From NCBI RefSeq assembly GCF_024498075.1, contig NZ_JANHOF010000001.1, positions 496,001-560,000 of the forward strand: a stretch of 64,000 bases of DNA. The letters are read 5' to 3'. Of the stretch, positions 36,315-44,895 are shown in pieces. The notes beneath the pieces were generated by a model. That model saw only the letters and a program-made list of their open reading frames with translations. It made no database searches and was not told the origin of the DNA. Position 1 is the first letter of the stretch, and the number at the start of each line of letters is the position of its first letter. Source of the stretch: Paenibacillus mendelii. Lineage in GTDB: Bacteria; Bacillota; Bacilli; Paenibacillales; Paenibacillaceae. The position numbers and the translations under genes were made by a program.

Positions 36315-37214
36315 TTACTTCGCAGCAAAATTAGCTTCGGAAGTATATTCAACTGGTGAAGTCACAGCATTTCGTTTGACCTGTTGAATGCTGAGCAGCA
36401 GCATCTCTAATTCCTCAAGCGTCGTTAATCTCAGATCCCATGTCTCGGTATCCACACTCTTGTACGGGGAGATAAAACAGGTTCGGCCTCCCAGCCGCTT
36501 CACGGGATGCAGGTCGTTCCACGTGTTGTCCCCGATGGACAATATTTCATGCGGCTGGTAACCCTGCTGAATCAGAGATTCCATATAACGTGCAATGCCG
36601 TCAGGCTTCTCCGCGCCGCAATGGACTTCATCGAATACGTGGTGAATCTGCATGTAATGGAGGAATTCCAGACCGGATTCCAGGTACGTGTTTGTCATGA
36701 CGACTTTTCGCTCAACCGCATCCAGCTCTTCGAGTGCTTGGAACAGCTCGCTGCGGAACGGGAAGCGATACGGCTCGCATATCATTTCCTTGCGCACCCG
36801 CTGGAAAGCCTGTTTCAATTTCTGTTCAGGGATGCGGTATTTATGAGCAATAACTGCTGCAATGCACCATGGATCGCCGATATGGATCAGATCTGACATG
36901 GATTCATGAGAAAGCCTGCCATCCAGATCCGCCAATGCAGCGCCTTCCCAAGACAAGCCATGGACGAATGCGCCGTCCTGACGAACCAGGACCATGTCGT
37001 CCTGCATGTGATAGAAATGCCCGAATTGAAACGGATGCACCCCCGATCGAATAGCTTTGCCGACATGGACCGCGGCATCCGCTTCAAGCTCGTGATCCGT
37101 TTCCTCCAGCAAATAACGAATGTAGCGCTCCATGTACGTATCTTCCTGGTACAACGTGCCGTCCATATCGAATACAATTACTTTAATGGCCGACAGCCAT
37201 TGTTCGCTCATCAT
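36315..37214 (-). CDS. HAD-superfamily phosphatase inside the ugp operon
   Basis: The 299-residue cytosolic protein has HAD motif I FDMDGTLY, motif II with Thr (VVMTNTYLE), motif III Lys (GAEKPDGI) and motif IV GDNTWND. The large cap domain (about residues 25-150) suggests a small-molecule phosphatase. AGGAGG precedes paired ATGs at 37214 and 37211. It lies between ugpB and ugpC, 44 nt from ugpC. The natural substrate could be glycerol-3-phosphate or another phosphate ester released by UgpQ, but that is inference. Confidence 0.82.
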   Translation of the reverse strand: MMSEQWLSAIKVIVFDMDGTLYQEDTYMERYIRYLLEETDHELEADAAVHVGKAIRSGVHPFQFGHFYHMQDDMVLVRQDGAFVHGLSWEGAALADLDGRLSHESMSDLIHIGDPWCIAAVIAHKYRIPEQKLKQAFQRVRKEMICEPYRFPFRSELFQALEELDAVERKVVMTNTYLESGLEFLHYMQIHHVFDEVHCGAEKPDGIARYMESLIQQGYQPHEILSIGDNTWNDLHPVKRLGGRTCFISPYKSVDTETWDLRLTTLEELEMLLLSIQQVKRNAVTSPVEYTSEANFAAK

Positions 37215-37246
37215 GATGCACCTCTCCTCCTGCTATACCTTGATGA

Positions 37247-37275
37247 GAGATAACCTCCAGATCGGAGGTTATCTC
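37247..37275 (-). promoter_or_regulatory. Intercistronic stem-loop after ugpB
   Basis: GAGATAACCTCC and GGAGGTTATCTC form a perfect 12-bp stem with a 5-nt loop between ugpB and the HAD gene. No T-tract follows. Such hairpins usually protect the upstream binding-protein mRNA and raise its yield over that of the downstream membrane genes; that role here is inference. Confidence 0.6.
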
Positions 37276-37293
37276 GAAGCACAATGAAGGCTG

Positions 37294-38631
37294 TTACTTA
37301 CTAAGCAGCTTGTTCGCCTTCTCAGCCGCTGCATTCATGGCATCCTGCGGCGCAACCTTAGGATCCAGGATCGCTTTCTCAATCGCTTCCTTAATAATTT
37401 TGGCTACTTCCGGATACGAGGTTTCCATCGGACGCGGTCTCGCGAATTCCAATTGATCGACAGCCACCTTATACTGTGGGAACGCCTCGAAGTGCGCTTT
37501 AATCTCGTCACTTTCGACGGCAGACATACGAGTTGGCAGGTAACCGACATATTTATGCTGATAAATCGTATTTTCCTTCGATGTCATGAACGTGATAAAC
37601 TCCCACGCAGCTTCTTTCTCTTCGTCACTACTCTTAGAAGTCATGACGAGCTGGCAGCCGCCGGTCGGTACGCCATAGCTTTTGTTAGCCGGCATAAACG
37701 CGGTCATCAATTCGAATCCATTGCCCTTGGCAATTTCCAAGCTGCCGGATACGCCGGCGGTGGAAGCGAATTTGAATGCGGACATCTGATTCGCCCAGTC
37801 TTTATCCGCAGTAGCGCCTGCTTCGTCGCCTACCGGAATCTTGATCAATCCTTCGCTGGCCAGCTTCTTCCAGAATTCAACGGGAGCCACACCCTCGGGT
37901 GAGTTAAACGCAGCTGCTTTGCCGTCTTCGGACAGAATCGTGCCTCCGCTCTGAGCGACCAAGCCTTCATAGAACCAAATATCGGCCGGCAAGGTCATTC
38001 CAATCTTCCCGTTTTCCTTGAGTACGCGTGAATATTGCTCCAATTCATCCCATGATTTCGGCCCTTCTGGATCTAGACCGACTGACTTCAGCAATGTGAT
38101 ATTCTTGTATAGAATCGGGGTGCTTCTCATGAAAGGCAAGCCATACAGCTTGCCATCCACGTAGGCGTTCCCCATCAGCCCCGGATTAAAATCATCCAGC
38201 TGAACCTTATCCTTGTCGCGGTCGGCGAAAGCCGTCAGCTCTTGCAGCATGCCGGAGCGGGCGAATACGCCGGTAGATGCGATTTCCAGATCCGTAACAG
38301 CAGGAGCGTCGCCCGCAGCGAAAGCGGCCTGTACCTTTGCATGCAAATCATCATAATTCCCTTGATGCTCGGCGATGACTTCGATACGGTCCTGCGATGC
38401 GTTAAACTCCTTGACCATGTTTTGTTTGGCTTCCTCAATCTTCTCGCCGAACGCATACCAATACTTGATGGTGATCTTCTTCGCCGGGGAAGGATCTGCT
38501 GCTCCGGATTTGTTGGAGCCTGTCGAGCCGGTGGTGTTCGTCGTCCCTTCATTCTTCCCGTTCGCCCCGCATGCCGCCAATACAACAACCATCATGACCG
38601 TAAGCGTGAGTAAAGCAAGCTTCTTCACCAT
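37294..38631 (-). CDS. ugpB: Glycerol-3-phosphate-type ABC substrate-binding lipoprotein
   Basis: The 445-residue lipoprotein has a signal with lipobox LAAC and a Ser/Thr/Gly-rich linker. ATG 38631 follows GGAGG by 8 nt; two further in-frame ATGs upstream lack good sites. The family-1 solute-binding fold is shown by KYWYAFGEKIEEA, PFMRSTPILYKN and GYLPTRMSA, the last two matching UgpB-like proteins. It is the first gene of the operon, behind a leader terminator that probably answers to GlpP. Confidence 0.88.
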   Translation of the reverse strand: MVKKLALLTLTVMMVVVLAACGANGKNEGTTNTTGSTGSNKSGAADPSPAKKITIKYWYAFGEKIEEAKQNMVKEFNASQDRIEVIAEHQGNYDDLHAKVQAAFAAGDAPAVTDLEIASTGVFARSGMLQELTAFADRDKDKVQLDDFNPGLMGNAYVDGKLYGLPFMRSTPILYKNITLLKSVGLDPEGPKSWDELEQYSRVLKENGKIGMTLPADIWFYEGLVAQSGGTILSEDGKAAAFNSPEGVAPVEFWKKLASEGLIKIPVGDEAGATADKDWANQMSAFKFASTAGVSGSLEIAKGNGFELMTAFMPANKSYGVPTGGCQLVMTSKSSDEEKEAAWEFITFMTSKENTIYQHKYVGYLPTRMSAVESDEIKAHFEAFPQYKVAVDQLEFARPRPMETSYPEVAKIIKEAIEKAILDPKVAPQDAMNAAAEKANKLLSK

Positions 38632-38673
38632 TGTCATTTCCTCCACCTTTTTTTGAATTCGTTTGGCCACAGC

Positions 38674-38729
38674 AAAAAGAAACCTGAATCCAGCTGCAGA
38701 CGTTGATGTCCGCAGCTTGATCAGGTTTC
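38674..38729 (-). promoter_or_regulatory. Leader terminator of the ugp operon, likely GlpP antitermination site
   Basis: On the minus strand GAAACCTGA (38729-38721) pairs perfectly with TCAGGTTTC (38687-38679) and is followed by T5. Inner segments AGCTGC/GCAGCT and GAC/GTC extend the hairpin. It lies about 80 nt after a predicted transcription start and 43 nt before ugpB. Known GlpP proteins, with glycerol-3-phosphate, prevent termination at such leader hairpins upstream of glp genes, and glpP is the adjacent gene here. Confidence 0.75.
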
Positions 38730-38814
38730 TCCCATACTCCAACCTATTGCTATTTACTTTTCTTCCTCATCATAAGAGACAACTATTAATGCTGTGTTAC
38801 CGATTTGATAAGAT

Positions 38815-38844
38815 AATATAAATTCGTATTCGTCAGCGCTTCAA
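38815..38844 (-). promoter_or_regulatory. Candidate ugp operon promoter
   Basis: TTGAAG (38844-38839) and TATATT (38820-38815), 18 bp apart, on the minus strand, just beyond the glpP stop. The predicted start near 38808 gives an untranslated leader of about 180 nt carrying the terminator. Confidence 0.5.
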
Positions 38845-39486
38845 TTATAAATTGCTGCAAAGCCGGTTCTCATTCCGTTGTTGACCTTGAGATACATTCA
38901 GGTGCTGCCAAAGCTCCGGCTTGGAGGTTGTGACGGCCGTGGCCCCATTGTTCAGGCATTCCACTGCCTGGCCCTGCTCGAATAACAATCCGCCTGTCAG
39001 GAGCGGGAGCGAGGTGAATGCTCTGACACTGCGAAGCATCTCCGGAATACGGGCAGGCATCACTTCGACGATGTCAGGCTCCACCTGGGACAGACTCTTG
39101 GCGATGTTCTCCAGTCCTTCTGTATCGATGAGGAAGAACCGCTGTATGGTGAGCAGTCCCATCTTCTTGGCCGTTTTGACCACGCTCGTCTTGGTCGTAA
39201 TGATCCCTGTCGGTTTGATCGCCTTGGCCAAATAATCAAGACCGAAGAAATCCGTACTCAACCCGCCGATTTTCTCAAGATGAAGAAACACCGGCAGCTG
39301 ATGCGCATGGAATACGTCAACATAGCCCTTCACGACCCCGATATGACCCGTTAACAGAAAAACACCGCTCAAACGGTTACGCTGCGCTAAAGCCTGCTCG
39401 ATATGCTTGGGTTCTTTAATGGAAGCAATCATTCGATGCATCTGAAGCCCCTTGTAGAATCTGTCATGGTTGCTGCTCATCTTCAT
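38845..39486 (-). CDS. glpP: Glycerol-3-phosphate-responsive antiterminator GlpP
   Basis: GlpP binds glycerol-3-phosphate and leader RNA to allow read-through of terminators. The 213-residue product matches the family: FLLTGHIG, HLEKIGGLSTDFFGLDYL, GIITTKTSVVKTAKKMG, TIQRFFLIDTEG, VEVMPARIPE and TGGLLFEQ. ATG 39486 follows GAGG by 8 nt. The metallophosphoesterase gene ends 10 nt upstream, so both are probably co-transcribed. Its likely target is the hairpin directly downstream in front of ugpB. Confidence 0.93.
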   Translation of the reverse strand: MKMSSNHDRFYKGLQMHRMIASIKEPKHIEQALAQRNRLSGVFLLTGHIGVVKGYVDVFHAHQLPVFLHLEKIGGLSTDFFGLDYLAKAIKPTGIITTKTSVVKTAKKMGLLTIQRFFLIDTEGLENIAKSLSQVEPDIVEVMPARIPEMLRSVRAFTSLPLLTGGLLFEQGQAVECLNNGATAVTTSKPELWQHLNVSQGQQRNENRLCSNL

Positions 39487-39496
39487 CGTAATAACC

Positions 39497-40339
39497 TCAT
39501 TCCGGCTGTTTCATTTGCATAAGAGGAACGTGATACGCCCGGTCGGAATCCATTCCGCGCGCATTCGGGTTATGGGTGAAATGCTTCATATTCGCATATA
39601 ATGTGGATGCATGCTCGATAAGTCCCGCTTCATCCAAGTCTATCGTGGAGAGCTGAATGGACTCTTCGGTAAATTCAACGATTCGAAATCCGTGCTGATC
39701 CAGACAGGCTGATAGCTGTATAAACAGCCATCCGCTTTGTTCAACGATGGAATCCACATGCGTGTGCCCATTGAAATAAATGCCGATTCCCTGCTTCTGG
39801 CTTAATATGCGCCACATATCGATATCCGGGTGAATCGACATCTTGTCCAGCTCGGATTTCGTCGTCGTGTTGTAAACCGGATGGTGGCCAAAAACGAGCA
39901 GTGGCTTCGTGCCTGAGGCCTGAACCATGCCTTCCAGCCATTCCAATTGTTCTTCATCGATCCTGCCTCCCCAATCATCTGGCGTCATCTCTTGGCAGGT
40001 ATCCAGAAAAACAAGCATCGCTTCATCCGTCACGATCGCGTGATAACGCTGTCCGCCAGTGATAGCCAGTACATTCGATCTGGGCTGTGCGTATAAATCG
40101 TGGTTTCCCAATACGTGAATGAACGTTCGGTTCTCGCGTCGAAGCAGCTGATACACGTCTTGAAGCTCCGTGATCGATCCGAGATTCGTCAAATCGCCCA
40201 GCGATATGTGAAAATCGGCCTCCATATCCAGAAATCGTGCCAGCACGGTTTGATAGTAGGCTTCACGCGCCTCTGACCATCCCGGTAGTGCCTCCTCGAT
40301 ATCGTGATAATGCAAATCTCCCATCAGAACCAGTTTCAT
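39497..40339 (-). CDS. GpdQ/Icc-like metallophosphoesterase
   Basis: The 280-residue cytosolic enzyme starts at ATG 40339, 7 nt after AGGAG. All dimetal motifs are present in order: MGDLHYHD, SLGDLTN, GNHD, FGHHP and NGHTHVD. This set is typical of class III cyclic nucleotide or glycerophosphodiester phosphodiesterases. Its position just before glpP and the ugp operon points to glycerophosphodiesters or related esters as substrate, which remains inference. Confidence 0.85.
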   Translation of the reverse strand: MKLVLMGDLHYHDIEEALPGWSEAREAYYQTVLARFLDMEADFHISLGDLTNLGSITELQDVYQLLRRENRTFIHVLGNHDLYAQPRSNVLAITGGQRYHAIVTDEAMLVFLDTCQEMTPDDWGGRIDEEQLEWLEGMVQASGTKPLLVFGHHPVYNTTTKSELDKMSIHPDIDMWRILSQKQGIGIYFNGHTHVDSIVEQSGWLFIQLSACLDQHGFRIVEFTEESIQLSTIDLDEAGLIEHASTLYANMKHFTHNPNARGMDSDRAYHVPLMQMKQPE

Positions 40340-40663
40340 GCTCGCTCTCCTCTCGATTATCGACGATTTGTCGTTCCTAATCATATTACTAACCGCATAT
40401 TGCATAATTGTTAAATAGAGAAGTTTTTTTTGTAAATATCAAATAAAAAAGTTATTCACCATCCATTCTCCTAGACATCTGTCTAATATGGATACAAACA
40501 GGATAAATCCCGTTATTTACACCTTCCCTGACGGATTGTTATGGTACGTGTATTAACCTTATGTTTCATGAAAGCAGGTGAGTGCCGCACATAGGGACGC
40601 GTTTGAATCGGCATCTTGCACAAGATCTGACGGCCATTACACTAAACTGGAGGGGTTTATACC
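40340..40663. other. Divergent intergenic region between the metallophosphoesterase and the orphan binding protein
   Basis: This 324-bp region must hold both divergent promoters. It is A/T-rich near 40420-40460. I see a small AGACA/TGTCT dyad near 40474-40485 but no convincing gene or riboswitch. Confidence 0.4.
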
Positions 40664-42040
40664 ATGCATAAGTCTAAGGCAATATTATTCCTGGTCCTAT
40701 TCGTTCTGCTCGTTGTAAGCGCATGCAGCAATAATACTCCGAATCCAACCACGGATACGCCCGCCAACAAACCAACAACGGAGAATACGGATAAAGAGAA
40801 TCCTGTCAAAGAAGAACCGCCCTCCGAGGAACCTGTCTTGGATATGAAGGGCGAACCCATCAAGATCATGCTGTGGTACGGAGAACCAGTAGCGGGTACG
40901 GAGGAAGGCGATCTCGTTATAGCAAGACAGAAGGAAATCGAGAAGAAATACAATACAACCATCGAGTGGGTCAAGGTGCCTTGGGGTGAACCGATCCAGA
41001 TGATTACGGCCGCTGCCCTATCGGGGACTCCGGTTGCCGATATTGTGGCACTGGACAGATACCATGCCATACCTGCCATTAATCAAGGTTTGGTGCAGCC
41101 GATCGACGATTACTTTGACTTCGCTGATACCAAGTGGCCGAAGGGCATCAAGGACTTCGGTTCCTGGAACGGCAAGATGTACGGGTTTACGGAGCGGGTA
41201 ACAGGCAGCGCTGGACTTTATTACAATAAGACGCTGTTTGAACGCGAGGGCCTGCCGGATCCACATGATCTGATTGCAGAGGACAAGTGGACGTGGGACA
41301 CCTTCCTCGATATCGCCAAAAAGGCGACCAAGGATACGAACGGAGACGGGGTCACTGATCAGTGGGGACTTGCGAACGAAGCCGGTACGCTTGCCCGCAT
41401 TATGGTCTACGCCAACAACGGCTCTATGATGGAGCAAAAGGATGGCAAGTGGGTGTTCCCTGCCGAGGATCCGAACATGATCGAAGCGCTCCGCTTCATG
41501 GGCGATATGTTTACGACGCATAAGGTCATTGCTCCCAATGACGGGAATGATGATTACAATGAATCGCAGACCCTGTTCAGCAGCGGGAAAGCGGCTATGG
41601 TAACCGGCGAGCTGTGGGAAGGTGCCGAGCGCAAGACGATGACTGACGAGCAAGGCTTCGTCTATTTCCCCAAAGGGCCGAAGGCATCGGAATATGTAAA
41701 TAACGTGGCTAACTTTATTATGTGGTATATGCCAGCGAACGCCACAAAACCGAAGGAGGCTGCCACGATCTGGCAGGACTTGATTTTATGGGACCGCATC
41801 GATAAGCTAAAAAGAGAAGATGCCGAGAAACAGAATTTAGCCAGCGAACAAGATATCGAAATGATGATGAAGATCACGGACATCGTTCAGCCGGTCTTCC
41901 TGCCGCTCGGAGGATTGTTCGGCGAAATTACCAATTCCATCGCCATCAAAGGCGAATCGCCGGAAACGGTATTACAGCGATCCAAGCAGACTGCCCAAGA
42001 AGGGCTCGACACAAACCTGAACACGGCTGCAGCCAAATAA
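40664..42040 (+). CDS. Orphan ABC substrate-binding lipoprotein, family 1
   Basis: The 458-residue product has a lipoprotein signal (lipobox VSAC) and a Thr/Pro/Glu-rich linker to about residue 60. The mature part is a family-1 solute-binding protein: IKIMLWYGEP, GSWNGKMYGF, LYYNKTLFEREGLPDP and WTWDTFLDIAKKATKDTNGDGVTDQWGL, motifs common in oligosaccharide binders. ATG 40664 follows GGAGGGG by 8 nt. No permease or ATPase gene is adjacent, so it must work with a system elsewhere. It ends in a shared convergent hairpin. Confidence 0.85.
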   Translation: MHKSKAILFLVLFVLLVVSACSNNTPNPTTDTPANKPTTENTDKENPVKEEPPSEEPVLDMKGEPIKIMLWYGEPVAGTEEGDLVIARQKEIEKKYNTTIEWVKVPWGEPIQMITAAALSGTPVADIVALDRYHAIPAINQGLVQPIDDYFDFADTKWPKGIKDFGSWNGKMYGFTERVTGSAGLYYNKTLFEREGLPDPHDLIAEDKWTWDTFLDIAKKATKDTNGDGVTDQWGLANEAGTLARIMVYANNGSMMEQKDGKWVFPAEDPNMIEALRFMGDMFTTHKVIAPNDGNDDYNESQTLFSSGKAAMVTGELWEGAERKTMTDEQGFVYFPKGPKASEYVNNVANFIMWYMPANATKPKEAATIWQDLILWDRIDKLKREDAEKQNLASEQDIEMMMKITDIVQPVFLPLGGLFGEITNSIAIKGESPETVLQRSKQTAQEGLDTNLNTAAAK

Positions 42041-42049
42041 AGCAAGACA

Positions 42050-42093
42050 ACATAGAAGAGGAGGCGGCCGCAGGGCTGTCTCCTCTTCTATGT
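42050..42093. terminator. Convergent stem-loop terminator
   Basis: Perfect 14-bp arms ACATAGAAGAGGAG and CTCCTCTTCTATGT with a 16-nt loop. It lies just beyond the binding-protein stop on the plus strand, and the minus-strand gene stops inside it at 42088. T-tracts are poor, so it may serve both strands weakly. Confidence 0.6.
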
Positions 42094-42576
42094 CGTGATA
42101 TCGATCCGCTTGGATTTGGTTAATCCAAAATAGCTGTACGTGACGGTCACATCGCTAACATTGCTGCCGTTCGTGATTCGAATCCCATAAAAGACCGGTT
42201 TCGACAATCTTTTCTTCACAATATCTTGATTATCCTTAGCTTTTCGCGCAGGCGTAATCGGTTGTTGATCAATGGCCATAAATGCAGCTTGAGGCGAGCT
42301 CTCGATTCCACCCAAGACGAGCTGAAGCGTATAGCTGATGCCGAGCTCCGCTTTCTGAGGCGCGTGATCGCCGTTGACCTCGACTCTCTTCAGATGCAGG
42401 TTGCCCTGCCCCTCGTTGATCACCGATAGGATAATCTGCTTCTGCTCGTTATTATAGGTCGTTACCCCATCTACACGCAGCGGATCGCTCAGGTACACAT
42501 AGAGAAATCCAACAACGACCATGAGAGAGATGATTGTGCCGATTGCAAGCAACAAACGTTTATTCCTCTTCTTCAT
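42088..42576 (-). CDS. Hypothetical membrane-anchored protein, 162 aa
   Basis: I do not recognise the family. One N-terminal helix (about 8-30, preceded by KKRNKR) anchors an extracellular beta-rich domain of about 125 residues. It contains an ILSVINEGQGNLHLKRVEVNG stretch (residues about 48-68) that resembles small immunoglobulin-like folds. GGAGG precedes the ATG. It is a single gene, divergent from the methyltransferase gene. Confidence 0.65.
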   Translation of the reverse strand: MKKRNKRLLLAIGTIISLMVVVGFLYVYLSDPLRVDGVTTYNNEQKQIILSVINEGQGNLHLKRVEVNGDHAPQKAELGISYTLQLVLGGIESSPQAAFMAIDQQPITPARKAKDNQDIVKKRLSKPVFYGIRITNGSNVSDVTVTYSYFGLTKSKRIDITT

Positions 42577-42747
42577 AATACCTCCGACGGACTGTTGTTC
42601 TTACTTTACCACAAGCCGCCTTTGTCACGGAAATTAATTTCTCCTCCCCTCCCTAACCTTTTCTTCAGAAATAATTCAGATTCTCCCTTGCTTGATCCAA
42701 AGATCTTCCCGTTAACATCGGAAGAGTAAGTCAAGGGAGGAAACCAC

Positions 42748-43338
42748 ATGACATTGAATATAAAGGCGCAGGTTCAGGAAAGATTGCTGTTTATCACTCG
42801 TTTCTTCAGCTCGCCGGGGCAGATCGGGAGCGTAACGCCAAGCTCGAAATTTCTGGCCAAAAAAATGATTGACGCCGTTCCTTGGAACGAAGTGCAAGCC
42901 ATAGCCGAGCTGGGGGCCGGTACTGGAGCAATTACGAAGTATATTCCTTCTAGCGCACAAACATCTGCTAAGGTCATTCTCTTCGAGAAAGATGCTTTAC
43001 TGCGTAATCAATTAAAGCGGCAATATCCAGCCTTCGCTTGCCATGCGGACGGCTGCGAGCTTCAGGTCGCTATGCGCCAAGAAGGCATCGAGCAGCTGGA
43101 TTGTATTCTTAGCGGCCTGCCTTTCTTCAACTTTCCCAAGGCCGTTCGGGATCAATTAATCGAACAAATTCGGTTATCGCTCAAGCCGAGTGGACGATTC
43201 ATCGCCTTTCAATACTCGCAGCAGATGAGAAAACAGCTGAGCGAACATTTTTTGCTGAGAGAAATTCACTTTGTACTGATGAACGTTCCTCCGGCATTCG
43301 TATATATATGTCAGAATAAAGGAGGATCATCCGTATGA
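42748..43338 (+). CDS. Class I SAM methyltransferase, phospholipid N-methyltransferase-like
   Basis: The 196-residue protein has a Rossmann methyltransferase core with motif I AELGAGTGAITKYI, acidic motif II VILFEKDA, and the post-II LPFFNFP. The N-terminal segment GQIGSVTPSSKFLAKKM is typical of PmtA-like phospholipid methyltransferases and rRNA dimethylase relatives. AAGGGAGG precedes the ATG. It overlaps the PAP2 gene by 4 nt, suggesting membrane-lipid work; the acceptor is not proven. Confidence 0.8.
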   Translation: MTLNIKAQVQERLLFITRFFSSPGQIGSVTPSSKFLAKKMIDAVPWNEVQAIAELGAGTGAITKYIPSSAQTSAKVILFEKDALLRNQLKRQYPAFACHADGCELQVAMRQEGIEQLDCILSGLPFFNFPKAVRDQLIEQIRLSLKPSGRFIAFQYSQQMRKQLSEHFLLREIHFVLMNVPPAFVYICQNKGGSSV

Positions 43339-44021
43339 AAAACAAAATCGCAGGGCTTCTCCCGCTGTTATGGCTGCTCGCTATTCCGGTCTTGAACCTT
43401 TTCTATACCATCTTGAATCATGGAGAAACCAACGTACGGAGCCTAGTGACCGGATTGGATGAGAGAATCCCTTTTGTACCCGCCTTTATTATTCCTTACG
43501 TGATATGGTACCCTTTCATCATTACCATGCTGATCGTTCTATTTCTGAAGAATCGGCGAACTTATTATCGAACGCTGCTCACCTTATGTCTTGGCCTAAT
43601 TACGTGCTATATCATCTACTACTTCTACCAAACGACTGTTGGACGTCCGATTATTACTGAGAATGGACCGCTGTACGGGTTGGTTAAGCTGATCTACGCA
43701 ACAGATCGCCCCTACAATTGTTTCCCAAGCATCCATGTGTTCACCAGCTATTTGATGCTGAAGGGAATGTCGGACTGTGCGAATTGGTCCAGGACAGCGC
43801 GTCTAGGATCGACTGTGATTTCGTGGACGATTATCGTTTCAACCCTCTTTGTGAAGCAGCATGTGTGGTTGGATATTGTGGGAGGTATCGTGGTGGCGGA
43901 AGTGCTATACGCGGTTGTACGCAAATGGATTATCATATCGGAAAAGAGGATCCCGCCTGCGATTTCTCCTAGTGAGGATCATCTGCCGGCATCAAGGCCA
44001 TCCCGTTCATCTCACCGGTAA
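43335..44021 (+). CDS. PAP2-family membrane phosphatase
   Basis: The 228-residue protein has five to six predicted helices and the PAP2 signatures PYNCFPSIHV (motif 2) and KQHVWLDIVGG (motif 3). The motif-1 KxxxxxxRP is poorly formed, though GRP occurs near residue 103. AAAGGAGG precedes the ATG, which overlaps the methyltransferase stop. Likely substrates are phosphatidate or prenyl diphosphates at the membrane. Confidence 0.85.
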   Translation: MKNKIAGLLPLLWLLAIPVLNLFYTILNHGETNVRSLVTGLDERIPFVPAFIIPYVIWYPFIITMLIVLFLKNRRTYYRTLLTLCLGLITCYIIYYFYQTTVGRPIITENGPLYGLVKLIYATDRPYNCFPSIHVFTSYLMLKGMSDCANWSRTARLGSTVISWTIIVSTLFVKQHVWLDIVGGIVVAEVLYAVVRKWIIISEKRIPPAISPSEDHLPASRPSRSSHR

Positions 44022-44199
44022 GGACCATTTGGAATCGATATAGCTCATAGTGGAAATCAAATACAAGAAGACGGCCTTCTGATTTATAATTAGGGAATGA
44101 TGTCTTCAAGGGATTCTTTCATCCTACTCGTTGTTGTGTGTGTCCTGAAGTGATCAGCTTTTGTTTAGAATCGAATCGTCTTAGGAGTGACCCCTTATC

Positions 44200-44895
44200 A
44201 TGAAGAATTCCATCTTAATTGTTGATGATGATCCGGAAATACGAGATGTGCTGCACATCTACCTGCGCAATGAAGGCTATCATGTGGAGGAAGCCGAGGA
44301 CGGGCTGCAGGCTTTGGAAATTCTGCAGAATGAAGGGATTCATCTGATCATACTGGATATCATGATGCCTCGTTTGGATGGCATTATGGCCTGTCTCCGA
44401 ATAAGAGAGGAGTCCGACATTCCGATCATCATGCTCTCGGCGAAGGAAGAGCCTCTGGACAAAATCACAGGGCTCTCCACAGGGGCAGATGATTATGTGA
44501 CCAAACCGTTCAACCCGCTGGAGCTGCTTGCACGGGTGAAGGCACAGTTAAGGAGACAAAGCTTTACAGCCTCCAGTCCGGCGGTCAATGCAGCAGAAAT
44601 TATTATCGATGATCTCGTCATCAACAAAGATCAGCATTCCGTGACCGTTCGAGGGGCAGACGTATCCTTAACCCCTATTGAATTTGCCATCTTGGAGCTC
44701 CTCGCCACTCATCGCGGACATGTGTTTAATATCGATAAAATCTACCAGAATGTATGGAAAGAACAGCATGCCTTCTACTCCGATAATACAGTGATGGTTC
44801 ATATTCGGAATATTCGCGAGAAAATCGAAGTCAAGCCGCGTGAACCGCAGTATATTAAAACCGTCTGGGGAGTGGGATACAAGATTGAGAAATAA
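44200..44895 (+). CDS. OmpR/PhoB-family response regulator (VanR-like)
   Basis: The 231-residue regulator has a receiver domain with acidic pocket DDDPE, phospho-acceptor LDIMMPR (Asp near 53), Thr/Ser switch IIMLSAKEEP and the Lys in TKPFNPLEL. The C-terminal winged helix (about 130-231) has VSLTPIEFAILELLATHRG and the typical VHIRNIREKIE. TTAGGAG precedes the ATG. It overlaps the kinase gene and probably controls the lipid genes just upstream. Confidence 0.93.
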   Translation: MKNSILIVDDDPEIRDVLHIYLRNEGYHVEEAEDGLQALEILQNEGIHLIILDIMMPRLDGIMACLRIREESDIPIIMLSAKEEPLDKITGLSTGADDYVTKPFNPLELLARVKAQLRRQSFTASSPAVNAAEIIIDDLVINKDQHSVTVRGADVSLTPIEFAILELLATHRGHVFNIDKIYQNVWKEQHAFYSDNTVMVHIRNIREKIEVKPREPQYIKTVWGVGYKIEK

